Assembly (NCBI GenBank): GCA_026392355.1 | Contig: JAPLCF010000032.1 | Coordinates: 84,297-148,296, forward strand | Length of the DNA: 64,000 nt | DNA from: Actinomycetota bacterium | Lineage (GTDB): Bacteria; Actinomycetota; Thermoleophilia; Gaiellales; F1-60-MAGs149 | Direction of reading: 5' to 3' | The notes under the pieces: model-generated | Database searches by the model: none | What the model saw: the letters and a program-made list of their open reading frames with translations, nothing else | Told to the model about the DNA's origin: nothing | Position numbers and translations under genes: made by a program | Part shown: positions 25,250 to 32,705 of the stretch, piece after piece | Layout: every line of letters starts with the position of its first letter | Position numbering within the stretch: the stretch's first letter is position 1

Positions 25250-26428
25250 CTACGCAACGGTACGCGCTGCCGCAGCTCCGGCGCGTCGCCCGAACACACA
25301 GATGTCGAGCAGCGAGTTGCCCATCATGCGGTTGCGCCCGTGGACGCCGCCGGTGATCTCGCCTGCCGCCCAGATGCCCGGCACGCTGGTGGCGCCGTCG
25401 GCATCGATCACGAGCCCGCCGTTTTGGTAATGCAGGACGGGGTACACCGGCAAGAGGTCGGTGAGCGGGTCGAGGCCGGCCTTGCGGAAGCGGCGCAGCG
25501 TGTACGGGAAGGACGTCTCGGCGTCGGCGGGGTCGACCGGCGAGCAGTCGAGGTGGACGGCGGGGCGACCATCGGGCGTCGTGATGCCCCGCCCTTCGGC
25601 GCACTCGCGGATGATCGCCTCAGCAACGACATCGCGCGGAGAGAGCTCGTCGACAAACTGCTCGCCGGCCGCGTTGAGCAGGCGGGCACCGTAGGCGCGC
25701 GTCGTCTCGGGCACGGCATAGCCAGCGAGCGACTCGGGCCACGCGGCACCGGTCGGATGGCGTTGCAGCGAGTCGTGGTCGCGCTCGGCACAACCGGCAG
25801 CCACGGCCAGATCGGCGACCTCGCCGGTCGCACCATCGCCGTTGGTCGAGAGCTCGTCCAGTTCGGCCGCGACGCGCTTGCACCGTCCGCCCGCGGCGAG
25901 GATGATCGCCTTCGGCTCGAGCACGATGCGCTCACCGCGGCGGTCGAGCACGGCACGGCCGGGCGCGAGCTCGGTGAGGGCGGCGTGGTCGAGGACCTCG
26001 ATGTCACGCTCGCCGACCGCGTTGCGTAACGCGGTGGCGATCGCCAGGCCGGTCTGATCGCCGACCTGCAGCAAACGCTTGCGCGTCGCGCCGCCACAGC
26101 GTGCGACGCGGAGTGCGCCGTCGGCCTCGCGGGTAAAGCCCACACCGAGCTCTGCCAGCCAGGTGACGGTGGCGGGACCCTCATCGGCGAGGATCCGTGC
26201 GAGCTCGGGATCGGCGGTGTCGTGCGAGGAGCGCATGAGGTCTTCGAAGTGCGTCTCGACAGAATCGTCGGGGCCGACGGCGGCCTGGATGCCGCCCTGG
26301 GCCTTCGCGGTGTTGCACGAAGCCACGCCGAGCTTCGTCGCGATCGTCACGGACGCACCTGCGTCATGCGCGGCGATTGCGGCGGCCAGCCCGGCTCCAC
26401 CGGAGCCGATCACGAGGACGTCGGACAT
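25250..26428 (-). CDS. Fumarate reductase / L-aspartate oxidase-type flavoprotein
   Basis: A 392-residue FAD enzyme oxidising or reducing a C4-like dicarboxylate or an analogue. It has the FAD motif VIGSGGAGLAAAIAAHDAG, the covalent-flavin-region analogue KLGVASCNTAKAQGGI, the active-site element DSLQRHPTGAAW, and GGVHGRNRMMGNSLLDICVFGRRAG. It stops where SdhA and NadB normally continue with a helical C-terminal domain of about 100-130 residues, so it is a short-form member. No iron-sulfur partner is nearby. Co-located with the ComA-like gene 10 bp away; TAGTCT precedes ATG by 7 nt. Confidence 0.8.
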   Translation of the reverse strand: MSDVLVIGSGGAGLAAAIAAHDAGASVTIATKLGVASCNTAKAQGGIQAAVGPDDSVETHFEDLMRSSHDTADPELARILADEGPATVTWLAELGVGFTREADGALRVARCGGATRKRLLQVGDQTGLAIATALRNAVGERDIEVLDHAALTELAPGRAVLDRRGERIVLEPKAIILAAGGRCKRVAAELDELSTNGDGATGEVADLAVAAGCAERDHDSLQRHPTGAAWPESLAGYAVPETTRAYGARLLNAAGEQFVDELSPRDVVAEAIIRECAEGRGITTPDGRPAVHLDCSPVDPADAETSFPYTLRRFRKAGLDPLTDLLPVYPVLHYQNGGLVIDADGATSVPGIWAAGEITGGVHGRNRMMGNSLLDICVFGRRAGAAAARTVA

Positions 26429-26438
26429 CGCGTCCAGA

Positions 26439-27209
26439 CTAGCCGTCGAGGCCGAGGATCAGCGACAGCGTGTCGCTCCTCAGACCGCGGCGCAGCGTCT
26501 CGAGCGGGATGACCTCATCCGGGGGGATGTTGCCGAGGTTTACGTCGGGACCGAGGTGCTTGATGAACCACGCCTGCTGCGACTTCTGCGGTGCCTCGAA
26601 GAGCAGGTTGGCAACGTCGAGCTCGTGCGCGATCTCGTCGATCAGACCGCTGCGTACCTCGCCGGTGGTGCGGAAGATGCCGGCGGTGCCCGACTCGCGA
26701 GCCTCGGTGATCACTTTCCACGAGCCGGCGGCGAGCTCTTCCTTGATCCATTGGACCCACTGGTAGGGGGCGAAGATCTCCTCGTCATCCTTGGAGCCGA
26801 CTTCGCTGAGAACGCGGAAGTCCTTGGCGAGTAACTCGATGAGCTCGAGCTTGCGTTCACGCGACATATCGATCGTGCCGTCGGAGACCTCGACGCTCGT
26901 GAAGCCCTGGTCGCTGAGCCACTGGCGATACCCGTCGATGCGGCCGCGTGCTTCGGCGACCTCGAGCAGCGTGCCGCCACAGACGACCGGAATGTCGAGT
27001 TCGTTGTAGAGATCGAGCTTCTCGCGCAGCTTGCCCGTCACGTACGACGTGCCCCAGCCGAGCTTGACGATGTCGATGTAGTCGCCGCTCATCTCGATCA
27101 TCGAGCGGACTGCGTCGAGACCCAGCCCCTTGTCCATCACGTGCGTGATGCCGACGTTGCGGGGCTTTGCCACACGCGGGGGAAGGCCGAGGAACTCAGC
27201 GGAATCCAT
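26439..27209 (-). CDS. comA: Phosphosulfolactate synthase (ComA family)
   Basis: TIM-barrel enzyme adding sulfite to phosphoenolpyruvate to give phosphosulfolactate, the first step of coenzyme M or sulfolactate synthesis in characterised relatives. The 256-residue product has the family pattern: GITHVMDKGLGL, DIVKLGWGTSYV, VCGGTLLEVA, VSDGTIDMSRERK, VLSEVGSKDD, then KVITEARESGTAGIF and the C-terminal LGPDVNLGNIPPDEVIPLETLRRGLRSD. Neither ComB phosphatase nor ComC/DE homologues are in the window, so the end product is unclear. ATG at 27209 is 6 nt after TAGGCT and lacks a Shine-Dalgarno. Confidence 0.88.
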   Translation of the reverse strand: MDSAEFLGLPPRVAKPRNVGITHVMDKGLGLDAVRSMIEMSGDYIDIVKLGWGTSYVTGKLREKLDLYNELDIPVVCGGTLLEVAEARGRIDGYRQWLSDQGFTSVEVSDGTIDMSRERKLELIELLAKDFRVLSEVGSKDDEEIFAPYQWVQWIKEELAAGSWKVITEARESGTAGIFRTTGEVRSGLIDEIAHELDVANLLFEAPQKSQQAWFIKHLGPDVNLGNIPPDEVIPLETLRRGLRSDTLSLILGLDG

Positions 27210-27215
27210 AAAAGA

Positions 27216-27221
27216 AGCCTA
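27216..27221 (-). promoter_or_regulatory. -10 box TAGGCT at the head of the comA cluster
   Basis: TAGGCT is followed by TCTTTT and the ATG of comA. It is the most upstream candidate promoter of the eight-gene minus-strand run ending at 19187. Five downstream genes of the run have their own box at the same spacing. Confidence 0.5.
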
Positions 27222-27244
27222 TCAGCAGCATTTGCTTAGTCGAT

Positions 27245-28588
27245 TCAGGCGGGCGGCAGGCGCACGATCACGCGGCAGCCGCCGGAGGGGGACTCCGTAA
27301 TCTCCACGGTTCCACCGTGCGCGGCGATGTCCTGCCTGACGATCGCGAGTCCGAGGCCGGAGCCGGGTCGATCCTGCACGCCGGTGCCGCGCCGGAAGCG
27401 CTCGAACATCGACTCCCGCTGCTCCGTTGGGATGCCTGTGCCCGCGTCATCGACGATGACCTCGCCGGGACGGACGCGGACGGCAACGGGTGACGAGCCA
27501 TGCAGGAGGGCGTTCTCGACGAGATTGCCGAGCGCGCGTTCGAGACGCAGAGGATCGCCGACCATCGGCGCCTCCTCCGTGTCGAGTTCGATCACGGCGG
27601 CGGGGCGGCGCGAGCGGGCGCGGGCGACGACATCGGCGGCGACGTCGTCGAGACGTAGGGGCTCCGACTGCTCGACGGGACGGGCGCCGCGGGCCAGGTC
27701 GACGATGCCGGTGATCATGTGCGAGACCTCGTCGATCTGCTCATCGATCGCCTGCGCGGTCTGTCGCCGATCTTCGTCCGACAGGTTCGCGGTCGGATCG
27801 CCGAGTGTCTCCACATCGGTGCGCAGCGCCGTCAGGGGTGTGCGCAACTCGTGGGCGGCGTCGGCGACGAGCTGGTCCTGTGCTGAGCGAGACTCCTCGA
27901 GCCCGGCCAGCAGCTGGTTGACGGCGCCTGCCACGGCGACGGACTCGGCACCCCCCTCCTCGGGGATGCGGTGCGTGAGGTCACGGTCGCGGGCGGCGTC
28001 CGCCACATTGCGGGCCAGTCGACGGAAGGGGACGAGGCCACGGTCGGCGACGATCACACCGAGGATGATGGCGAGCAAGACGCCGCCGAGACCCGCGAAG
28101 AGCAAGATGCTGCGCAACTGCGCGAGCGAGTTCTGCACGTCGTCGACAGAACGACCCACCTGAAGGGCGAGACCGGGGCGGAGTCCGACGGTGAGCGTGC
28201 GGACGGAGGTGCGCTGCACCTCGGTGGTCTGAAACTCCGAGCCGCCGGCGGCGGCGATCTCGGCGGCGTTGCGCGAGGGTGGGATCGGTGTTTCCCCGTC
28301 TGGCAACCGCAGGATCGCGCCTTGCTCGTTGATCAGCTCGGCGAAGATGCCTGGTCCGCCGAAGCGGCCGTTGGAGTTCCCTCCGAAGTCGCCCTCGCCG
28401 CGCCCGCCGCCTCCGCCGTCGGGCCGCATGGCGGCGCGCGCCTCACGGATCGCGGCGGTGCGCAGTTGATCATCAATCTGGCTGTAGAGCTGGCGCGAGA
28501 CCGCGGTGTACGTGACCACGCCGCCGAGACCGAAGGCGACGATCACAGCCAGCGCTGAGGCCAGCGCGATGCGGACGCGAAGGCTCAC
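27245..28588 (-). CDS. Two-component sensor histidine kinase (EnvZ/MprB type)
   Basis: A 447-residue membrane kinase. Two transmembrane helices (about 8-30 and 150-172) bracket an extracytoplasmic sensor with a Gly-rich stretch after residue 57. HAMP (about 173-225), HisKA with the phospho-accepting histidine in VADAAHELRTPLTALR, and HATPase_c with NLVENAL, VDDAGTGIP and GSGLGLAIV follow. GTG at 28588 overlaps the response-regulator stop (GTGA). The pair sits beside a secreted repeat protein gene that may be its target. Confidence 0.93.
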   Translation of the reverse strand: MSLRVRIALASALAVIVAFGLGGVVTYTAVSRQLYSQIDDQLRTAAIREARAAMRPDGGGGGRGEGDFGGNSNGRFGGPGIFAELINEQGAILRLPDGETPIPPSRNAAEIAAAGGSEFQTTEVQRTSVRTLTVGLRPGLALQVGRSVDDVQNSLAQLRSILLFAGLGGVLLAIILGVIVADRGLVPFRRLARNVADAARDRDLTHRIPEEGGAESVAVAGAVNQLLAGLEESRSAQDQLVADAAHELRTPLTALRTDVETLGDPTANLSDEDRRQTAQAIDEQIDEVSHMITGIVDLARGARPVEQSEPLRLDDVAADVVARARSRRPAAVIELDTEEAPMVGDPLRLERALGNLVENALLHGSSPVAVRVRPGEVIVDDAGTGIPTEQRESMFERFRRGTGVQDRPGSGLGLAIVRQDIAAHGGTVEITESPSGGCRVIVRLPPA

Positions 28589-29265
28589 GCCGGGACTCGG
28601 AGCACGTACCCCACGCCACGCACCGTCTCGAGCAGACGGGGGCGCTCATCGGCCTCCAGCTTGCGCCGCAGGTAGCCGACGTAGACCTCGACGCCATTCG
28701 ACGAGGTCTGCGCGTCCATGCCCCAGACGCGGTCGAGAATCACCTCGCGCGTGAGCACGCGCTCGGGGTTGCGCAAGAAGAGTTCGAGGAGCAGGCGCTC
28801 GGTGCGCGTCAGATCGATCGGCTCGCCGTCACGGCTCACCGTGTGCGAGGCGAGATCAAGGCGCACGCCGGCAACATCGAGGACCTCGTCTTGAATACCG
28901 GGGTCGGCCAGCGAGCGACGCGAGATCGCCCGCAGGCGCGCATCGAGCTCGACCGTTGCAAAGGGCTTCACCAGGTAGTCGTCGGCGCCGGCATCGAGGC
29001 CCTCCACACGATCCGCAACGGCATCGCGCGCCGTCAGCATCAGGATCGGGGTGCGCACGTCCGTCTCGCGGAGCGTGCGGCAGACGTCAAAGCCCGAGCC
29101 GTCGGGCAGATTGACGTCGAGCACGATCGCGTCGATTGCATCGGTCGCTGCCATCCGACCTTCGGCAGCGGTTGCTGCCTCGACGATCTCGTGGCCGCGT
29201 GCCGTTAGTGCTCGGCGGATCGCGGAGCGGACGGCTTCGTTGTCTTCGACGATGAGGATGCGCAT
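28585..29265 (-). CDS. OmpR-family response regulator
   Basis: A 226-residue DNA-binding regulator partnered with the kinase that overlaps its 3' end. The receiver (1-120) has the EDN acidic pair, the phosphorylated Asp in IVLDVNLPDGSG, the LTARD Thr and the VKPF lysine. The winged-helix domain (130-225) contains LTRTERLLLELFLRNPERVLTREVILDRVWG and VEVYVGYLRRKL. ATG at 29265 gives the canonical MRILIVEDN; the longer frame upstream is antisense to the neighbouring protein. No Shine-Dalgarno is obvious. Confidence 0.95.
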   Translation of the reverse strand: MRILIVEDNEAVRSAIRRALTARGHEIVEAATAAEGRMAATDAIDAIVLDVNLPDGSGFDVCRTLRETDVRTPILMLTARDAVADRVEGLDAGADDYLVKPFATVELDARLRAISRRSLADPGIQDEVLDVAGVRLDLASHTVSRDGEPIDLTRTERLLLELFLRNPERVLTREVILDRVWGMDAQTSSNGVEVYVGYLRRKLEADERPRLLETVRGVGYVLRVPA

Positions 29266-29323
29266 GGTGGTGGTGAACCGGTCGGCTCCGCACGAGTATG
29301 CCGTGCGGAGCCGATCCGTGTCA

Positions 29324-30358
29324 TCAGGCGTTGCCGTCTGCCCCGAAGGACTGGGTCTGGTACTGGCCGTTCTGCGCGCCGCTATCGCTCTGGCCGCCGT
29401 CCATCGGCGGCGGGCCGTCGAAGCCGTGGTCGTCGCCCTTGTCGCCGCCCACGCCGTGGTCGCCGTCCCGGTCCGCGCCATGGTGTCGACCCATGCCCGG
29501 CCCGCCATCCATGCCGGGACCGCCGATGCCAATCGGCACGCCGGCCGCCTGCAGAGCGGCAATCTGGTCGGCCTGCGCCTGCGTGACCTTGCCGTCGTTG
29601 ACGAGCTGCGCGAGCAGGCCCGCGTCCATGGCGGCGTGGATGGCCGTCTCGGCCTCCGCAATCTTGTTGGCAGCAATCAGGTCGTTGATCGTCTTGGCCT
29701 GCTCGGCGGTGATCAGGCCCGCCTGCTCGAGGCGCTGAACCTGCTCCTGCTGGTGCGCAGCGCTTTCGGTGCGCGGCGGCTCCTGGTTGTCAGCGCCGGG
29801 CGGCGGCATGCGCAGGCCAACCGGAACGCCGGCCTTGACCAGCGCGGTGATCTGATCTGCCTGCGCTTGCGTTACGGTCCCCTGCGCGATCAGTGCGTCG
29901 AGCTGCGTCGTCATCATCGAGGAGCGCAGCTCCTGGAGCGCGCCCTTCACGTCGCCGCTGCTGACCTTTGCCTTGATGGCCGTCGCCTGCTCGGCGGTGA
30001 GTACACCTGCCTGCTGCAGCTGCTCGAGGCGCTGGCCGAGGCGGTCGCCCTGCATCTGCTTGAGCGCGTCCTCGACCTTCGACTGTGGGACGCCGAGCTT
30101 CTGGGCGAGATCCTGCTCGAACTGCTCCTGCCGGTTGTCGCGGTCGTTGTCATGACCATTGATCGTCTGGGCCACGACAGGGGCGGCGATTGCGCCGAGA
30201 CCGATCACGGCTGCGGCGCCGCCGACGATCGCGAGCTTTTTGTTGCGGGTGACGCGCCTGCCGGTGGCCGGCGTCTCGACCGTGTCGTCATGCACCTCGG
30301 GCGGCGTGCCGGAGGGCTCGCGGGGTTCGAGGTCGTTGTGGTTGCTGCTGTCAGTCAT
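29324..30358 (-). CDS. Membrane-anchored repeat protein with His/Asp/Gly-rich tail
   Basis: A 344-residue protein with one transmembrane/signal segment at about 39-63 (KLAIVGGAAAVIGLGAIAAPVVA) after a Glu/Thr/Pro-rich cytosolic start. The extracellular part has helical LxxxGxLTxxQA repeats of the YckD/SHOCT kind, arranged as a duplicated block of about 100 residues. Each copy ends in QADQI-AL--AGVPVG(L) or QADQIAALQAAGVPIG, near 165 and 270. The C-terminal 60 residues are rich in Gly, Asp and His (GRHHGADRDGDHG), suggesting metal binding. ATG at 30358 follows ACGGAGCC. It lies next to the two-component system at 27245-29265. Function unknown. Confidence 0.65.
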   Translation of the reverse strand: MTDSSNHNDLEPREPSGTPPEVHDDTVETPATGRRVTRNKKLAIVGGAAAVIGLGAIAAPVVAQTINGHDNDRDNRQEQFEQDLAQKLGVPQSKVEDALKQMQGDRLGQRLEQLQQAGVLTAEQATAIKAKVSSGDVKGALQELRSSMMTTQLDALIAQGTVTQAQADQITALVKAGVPVGLRMPPPGADNQEPPRTESAAHQQEQVQRLEQAGLITAEQAKTINDLIAANKIAEAETAIHAAMDAGLLAQLVNDGKVTQAQADQIAALQAAGVPIGIGGPGMDGGPGMGRHHGADRDGDHGVGGDKGDDHGFDGPPPMDGGQSDSGAQNGQYQTQSFGADGNA

Positions 30359-30465
30359 GTGAAGGCTCCGTGGATCGTGCGTACCGTGCACTGACACTGT
30401 TGCGCGCGATGATGAACAGAACCTGAGAAGCCGCGACCCTGCTGTCGATTCGTCACACTGTCCTT

Positions 30466-31665
30466 ATGCGCCGCGTGGTCATTACCGGTCTCGGGATCGT
30501 GTCCGGCTTCGGCAACGACGTCGACGGCTTCTGGGATGCACTCCTGGCTGGACGGAGCGCGGTGCGCGAGCTGCAGCTACCCGACCTGCCGTTAATCCCC
30601 GCCGTGACAGTCCCGCCGTTCGAAGCGGAGGACGTGATCGGCCGGCGCGAGATTAAGCGCATGGACCGTGTTGGCATGTTCGCGGGTGTCGCGGCGGCTG
30701 CCGCGCTCACGGATGCTGGTGACCTTGGCCTCGACGGTGCGCGCGTTGGCGCCAGCATCGGGTGTGCGCACGGGGGTGCGGCGACGTTGATGGACGCGCA
30801 GGATGCCTTGCGCGAGCGCGGTGCCGATCGTGTCAGCCCGTTCACGATTCCGCTGGCACTCACGAACTCGCCGGTCGCCGCCGTGACACGCCTGCATGGG
30901 CTGCACGGTCCCTCGTCGGCGCCCGCTACCGCCTGCGCCGCTGGCTCGGATGCGATTGGGTGGGCATACGAGCGCATCCGCTTTGGCCGGGCCGACGCGA
31001 TGCTGGCAGGCGGTGCTGAGGCCGCGATCGTCCCGACGGTCATGGCTGGGTACCTCAAGCTCGGCGCGGTCGCATCGCTGGCGCGTGGCGCGGAGCACGC
31101 CTCGCGACCGTTCGACAACGCGCGCGACGGCTTCGTCATGGCGGAGGGTGCCGGTGTGCTCGTGCTCGAAGAACTCGAGCACGCCCAGGCCCGTGGTGCG
31201 CACATCTACGCGGAGATCGTGGGGTACGGGCAGGCCTGCGATGCCGGGCACCTGACGAGTCCGGACGAGACCGGCACCGGTCCGTCCCGCGCGATCCTGG
31301 CTGCGCTTGCCGATGCGGGGCTCGACCCTGCGGCAATCGGCTACGTCAACGCGCATGCCACTTCAACGCCGGTCGGCGATGCGGCCGAGGCCCTGGCGTT
31401 TGGCCTTGCGGGTCTCGCGGAAACGCCGGTCTCATCCACCAAGGGTCAACACGGTCACACGCTCGGTGCCGCGGGCGCGATCGAGGCGATCGCGACGCTC
31501 GCGTGCTTCGGCCGCAACGAGCTGCCGCCGAACGCCAACCTCGTTGAGCCCGACGTGGAGCTCAACCTCGTGCGCGCTGCGCAGCCGACCGCTGCCGAGT
31601 ACGTCATGTCGACGGGCTTCGGCTTCGGCGGCCACGACAGCGCGCTGATCTTCAAGCGCGTCTAG
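30466..31665 (+). CDS. Beta-ketoacyl-ACP synthase, FabF-like
   Basis: Condensing enzyme of fatty-acid or polyketide chain elongation, 399 residues. The catalytic triad is intact: Cys in TACAAGSDA, His in NAHATSTPVGD and His in KGQHGHTLGAAGA. The C-terminal STGFGFGGHDSALIF closes the thiolase fold. No ACP, KR or other fab gene is adjacent, so this is a standalone KAS II paralogue and could serve a secondary lipid. ATG at 30466 has no Shine-Dalgarno; CACACT lies 6 nt upstream, a weak -10 at the leaderless spacing. Confidence 0.9.
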   Translation: MRRVVITGLGIVSGFGNDVDGFWDALLAGRSAVRELQLPDLPLIPAVTVPPFEAEDVIGRREIKRMDRVGMFAGVAAAAALTDAGDLGLDGARVGASIGCAHGGAATLMDAQDALRERGADRVSPFTIPLALTNSPVAAVTRLHGLHGPSSAPATACAAGSDAIGWAYERIRFGRADAMLAGGAEAAIVPTVMAGYLKLGAVASLARGAEHASRPFDNARDGFVMAEGAGVLVLEELEHAQARGAHIYAEIVGYGQACDAGHLTSPDETGTGPSRAILAALADAGLDPAAIGYVNAHATSTPVGDAAEALAFGLAGLAETPVSSTKGQHGHTLGAAGAIEAIATLACFGRNELPPNANLVEPDVELNLVRAAQPTAAEYVMSTGFGFGGHDSALIFKRV

Positions 31666-31697
31666 AGCCTCAGCCCCGACGCGCCGAGGGGTGCTCT
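31664..31697. terminator. Bidirectional hairpin between fabF-like gene and ybjQ
   Basis: AGAGC (31664-31668) and CCCC (31674-31677) pair with GGGG (31688-31691) and GCTCT (31693-31697). The hairpin starts in the stop codon of the plus-strand gene and ends at the stop of the minus-strand gene. No T-run. Confidence 0.5.
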
Positions 31698-32017
31698 CAG
31701 AGCTTTGTGATCTTGCAGGCAGTGCCGTAGGCGCAGATTTCCGTTCCCATCTGCATCATCTCGCCGGTGTCGAAGCGCATCGCGATGATGGCGTTGGCGC
31801 CCATCTTCTCGGCCTCTTCCTTGAGGCGGGCGATACCCTCCTCGCGGCCCTCGTGCAGCATTTCGGTGAGGGCGCCGAGTTCGCCGCCGACGACGGACTT
31901 GAAGCTCGCGCCGAGCTGGCCCTTCATGCCGCGTGAGCGGACGGTCAGGCCGAAGCACTCGCCGAGCACTTCGTCGATGCGGTAGCCGGGGACGTCGTTC
32001 ATGGTCGTGATCAGCAT
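31697..32017 (-). CDS. ybjQ: YbjQ family (UPF0145) protein
   Basis: A small cytosolic protein of 106 residues of the YbjQ/UPF0145 family, which forms pentamers and is sometimes labelled heavy-metal-binding without firm function. Signature elements are MLITTMNDVPGYRI, GLTVRSRG, GALTEMLHEGREEGIARLKEEAEKMGANAIIAMRFDT and the C-terminal YGTACKI. It starts with ATG after a good AAGGAG Shine-Dalgarno, in contrast with the leaderless pattern of many neighbours. Confidence 0.92.
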   Translation of the reverse strand: MLITTMNDVPGYRIDEVLGECFGLTVRSRGMKGQLGASFKSVVGGELGALTEMLHEGREEGIARLKEEAEKMGANAIIAMRFDTGEMMQMGTEICAYGTACKITKL

Positions 32018-32095
32018 GGAGTGCTCCTTGGGCGATTGCAGCTCTGAGCCTAGTCCCTCAACAGTGGGTGCGACCGGCGCGCCGTGCGACGGCCG

Positions 32096-32665
32096 CTAGT
32101 AGCCGCGATCGAGGTAGCGCACGGCCAGACCGCCGAGGCCGACCAGCATCAGCAGCGTGGCGAGGCCGCCAAGGACGATCACCGGCAGTGGCACGCTCGG
32201 CTCCGACCCCGACGTGTTACGCGCGGCCTGCGTGGGCAGTGGGCCCGTGCGCGCCTGGGCCGTGATGATGGGCTCAACGGTTTCCGTCGGCAGGGGCGCG
32301 GTCGTGACGGGCAGCGTGTCGATCGGTGTCGTCGGAATGACCTCGTTCGAGCCGCTGTCCGTGGTCGGCGTGTCGGGCTCCGCCGCCTTCCGATCCGCTG
32401 CCTTGTCGCGTGCGCGTGCCGCTCGGATAGCGCCCATGATCCCGGAGTACATGCGGGCATCGGCATCGACCTGCTTGAGCGCAGAGGCGTAGCACTCCTG
32501 CGTGTGGTACTTGAGGCGCCCGCTGAAGAAGTACTCGTTGATGACCTGCTTGCCGCAGTTCGCAGCACTGGCTGCCGGTGCGGTAACGGAGAGCGCGGCG
32601 ACCAGGGCGCCGAGCAGCACGGCTGCGATGAGCAGCTGACGGAGGTGGGGCAGGCGCAGGGGCAC
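32096..32665 (-). CDS. Exported protein with C-terminal membrane anchor
   Basis: A 189-residue protein of unknown function. An N-terminal signal peptide (LLIAAVLLGALVAALSVTAPAASA, cleavage after about residue 31) is followed by a small globular region with two cysteines (ANCGKQ and TQECY). A Thr/Pro-rich stalk and a C-terminal transmembrane helix (about 160-182) with a short basic end follow. The layout is that of a surface protein tethered by its C-terminus. GTG at 32665 is 8 nt after TAAAGT. It follows the O-antigen-ligase-like gene by 40 bp on the same strand. Confidence 0.6.
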   Translation of the reverse strand: MPLRLPHLRQLLIAAVLLGALVAALSVTAPAASAANCGKQVINEYFFSGRLKYHTQECYASALKQVDADARMYSGIMGAIRAARARDKAADRKAAEPDTPTTDSGSNEVIPTTPIDTLPVTTAPLPTETVEPIITAQARTGPLPTQAARNTSGSEPSVPLPVIVLGGLATLLMLVGLGGLAVRYLDRGY

Positions 32666-32705
32666 GGCATCCCACTTTAGTGGCGACCAAGAGAACACGT
32701 GTGAT

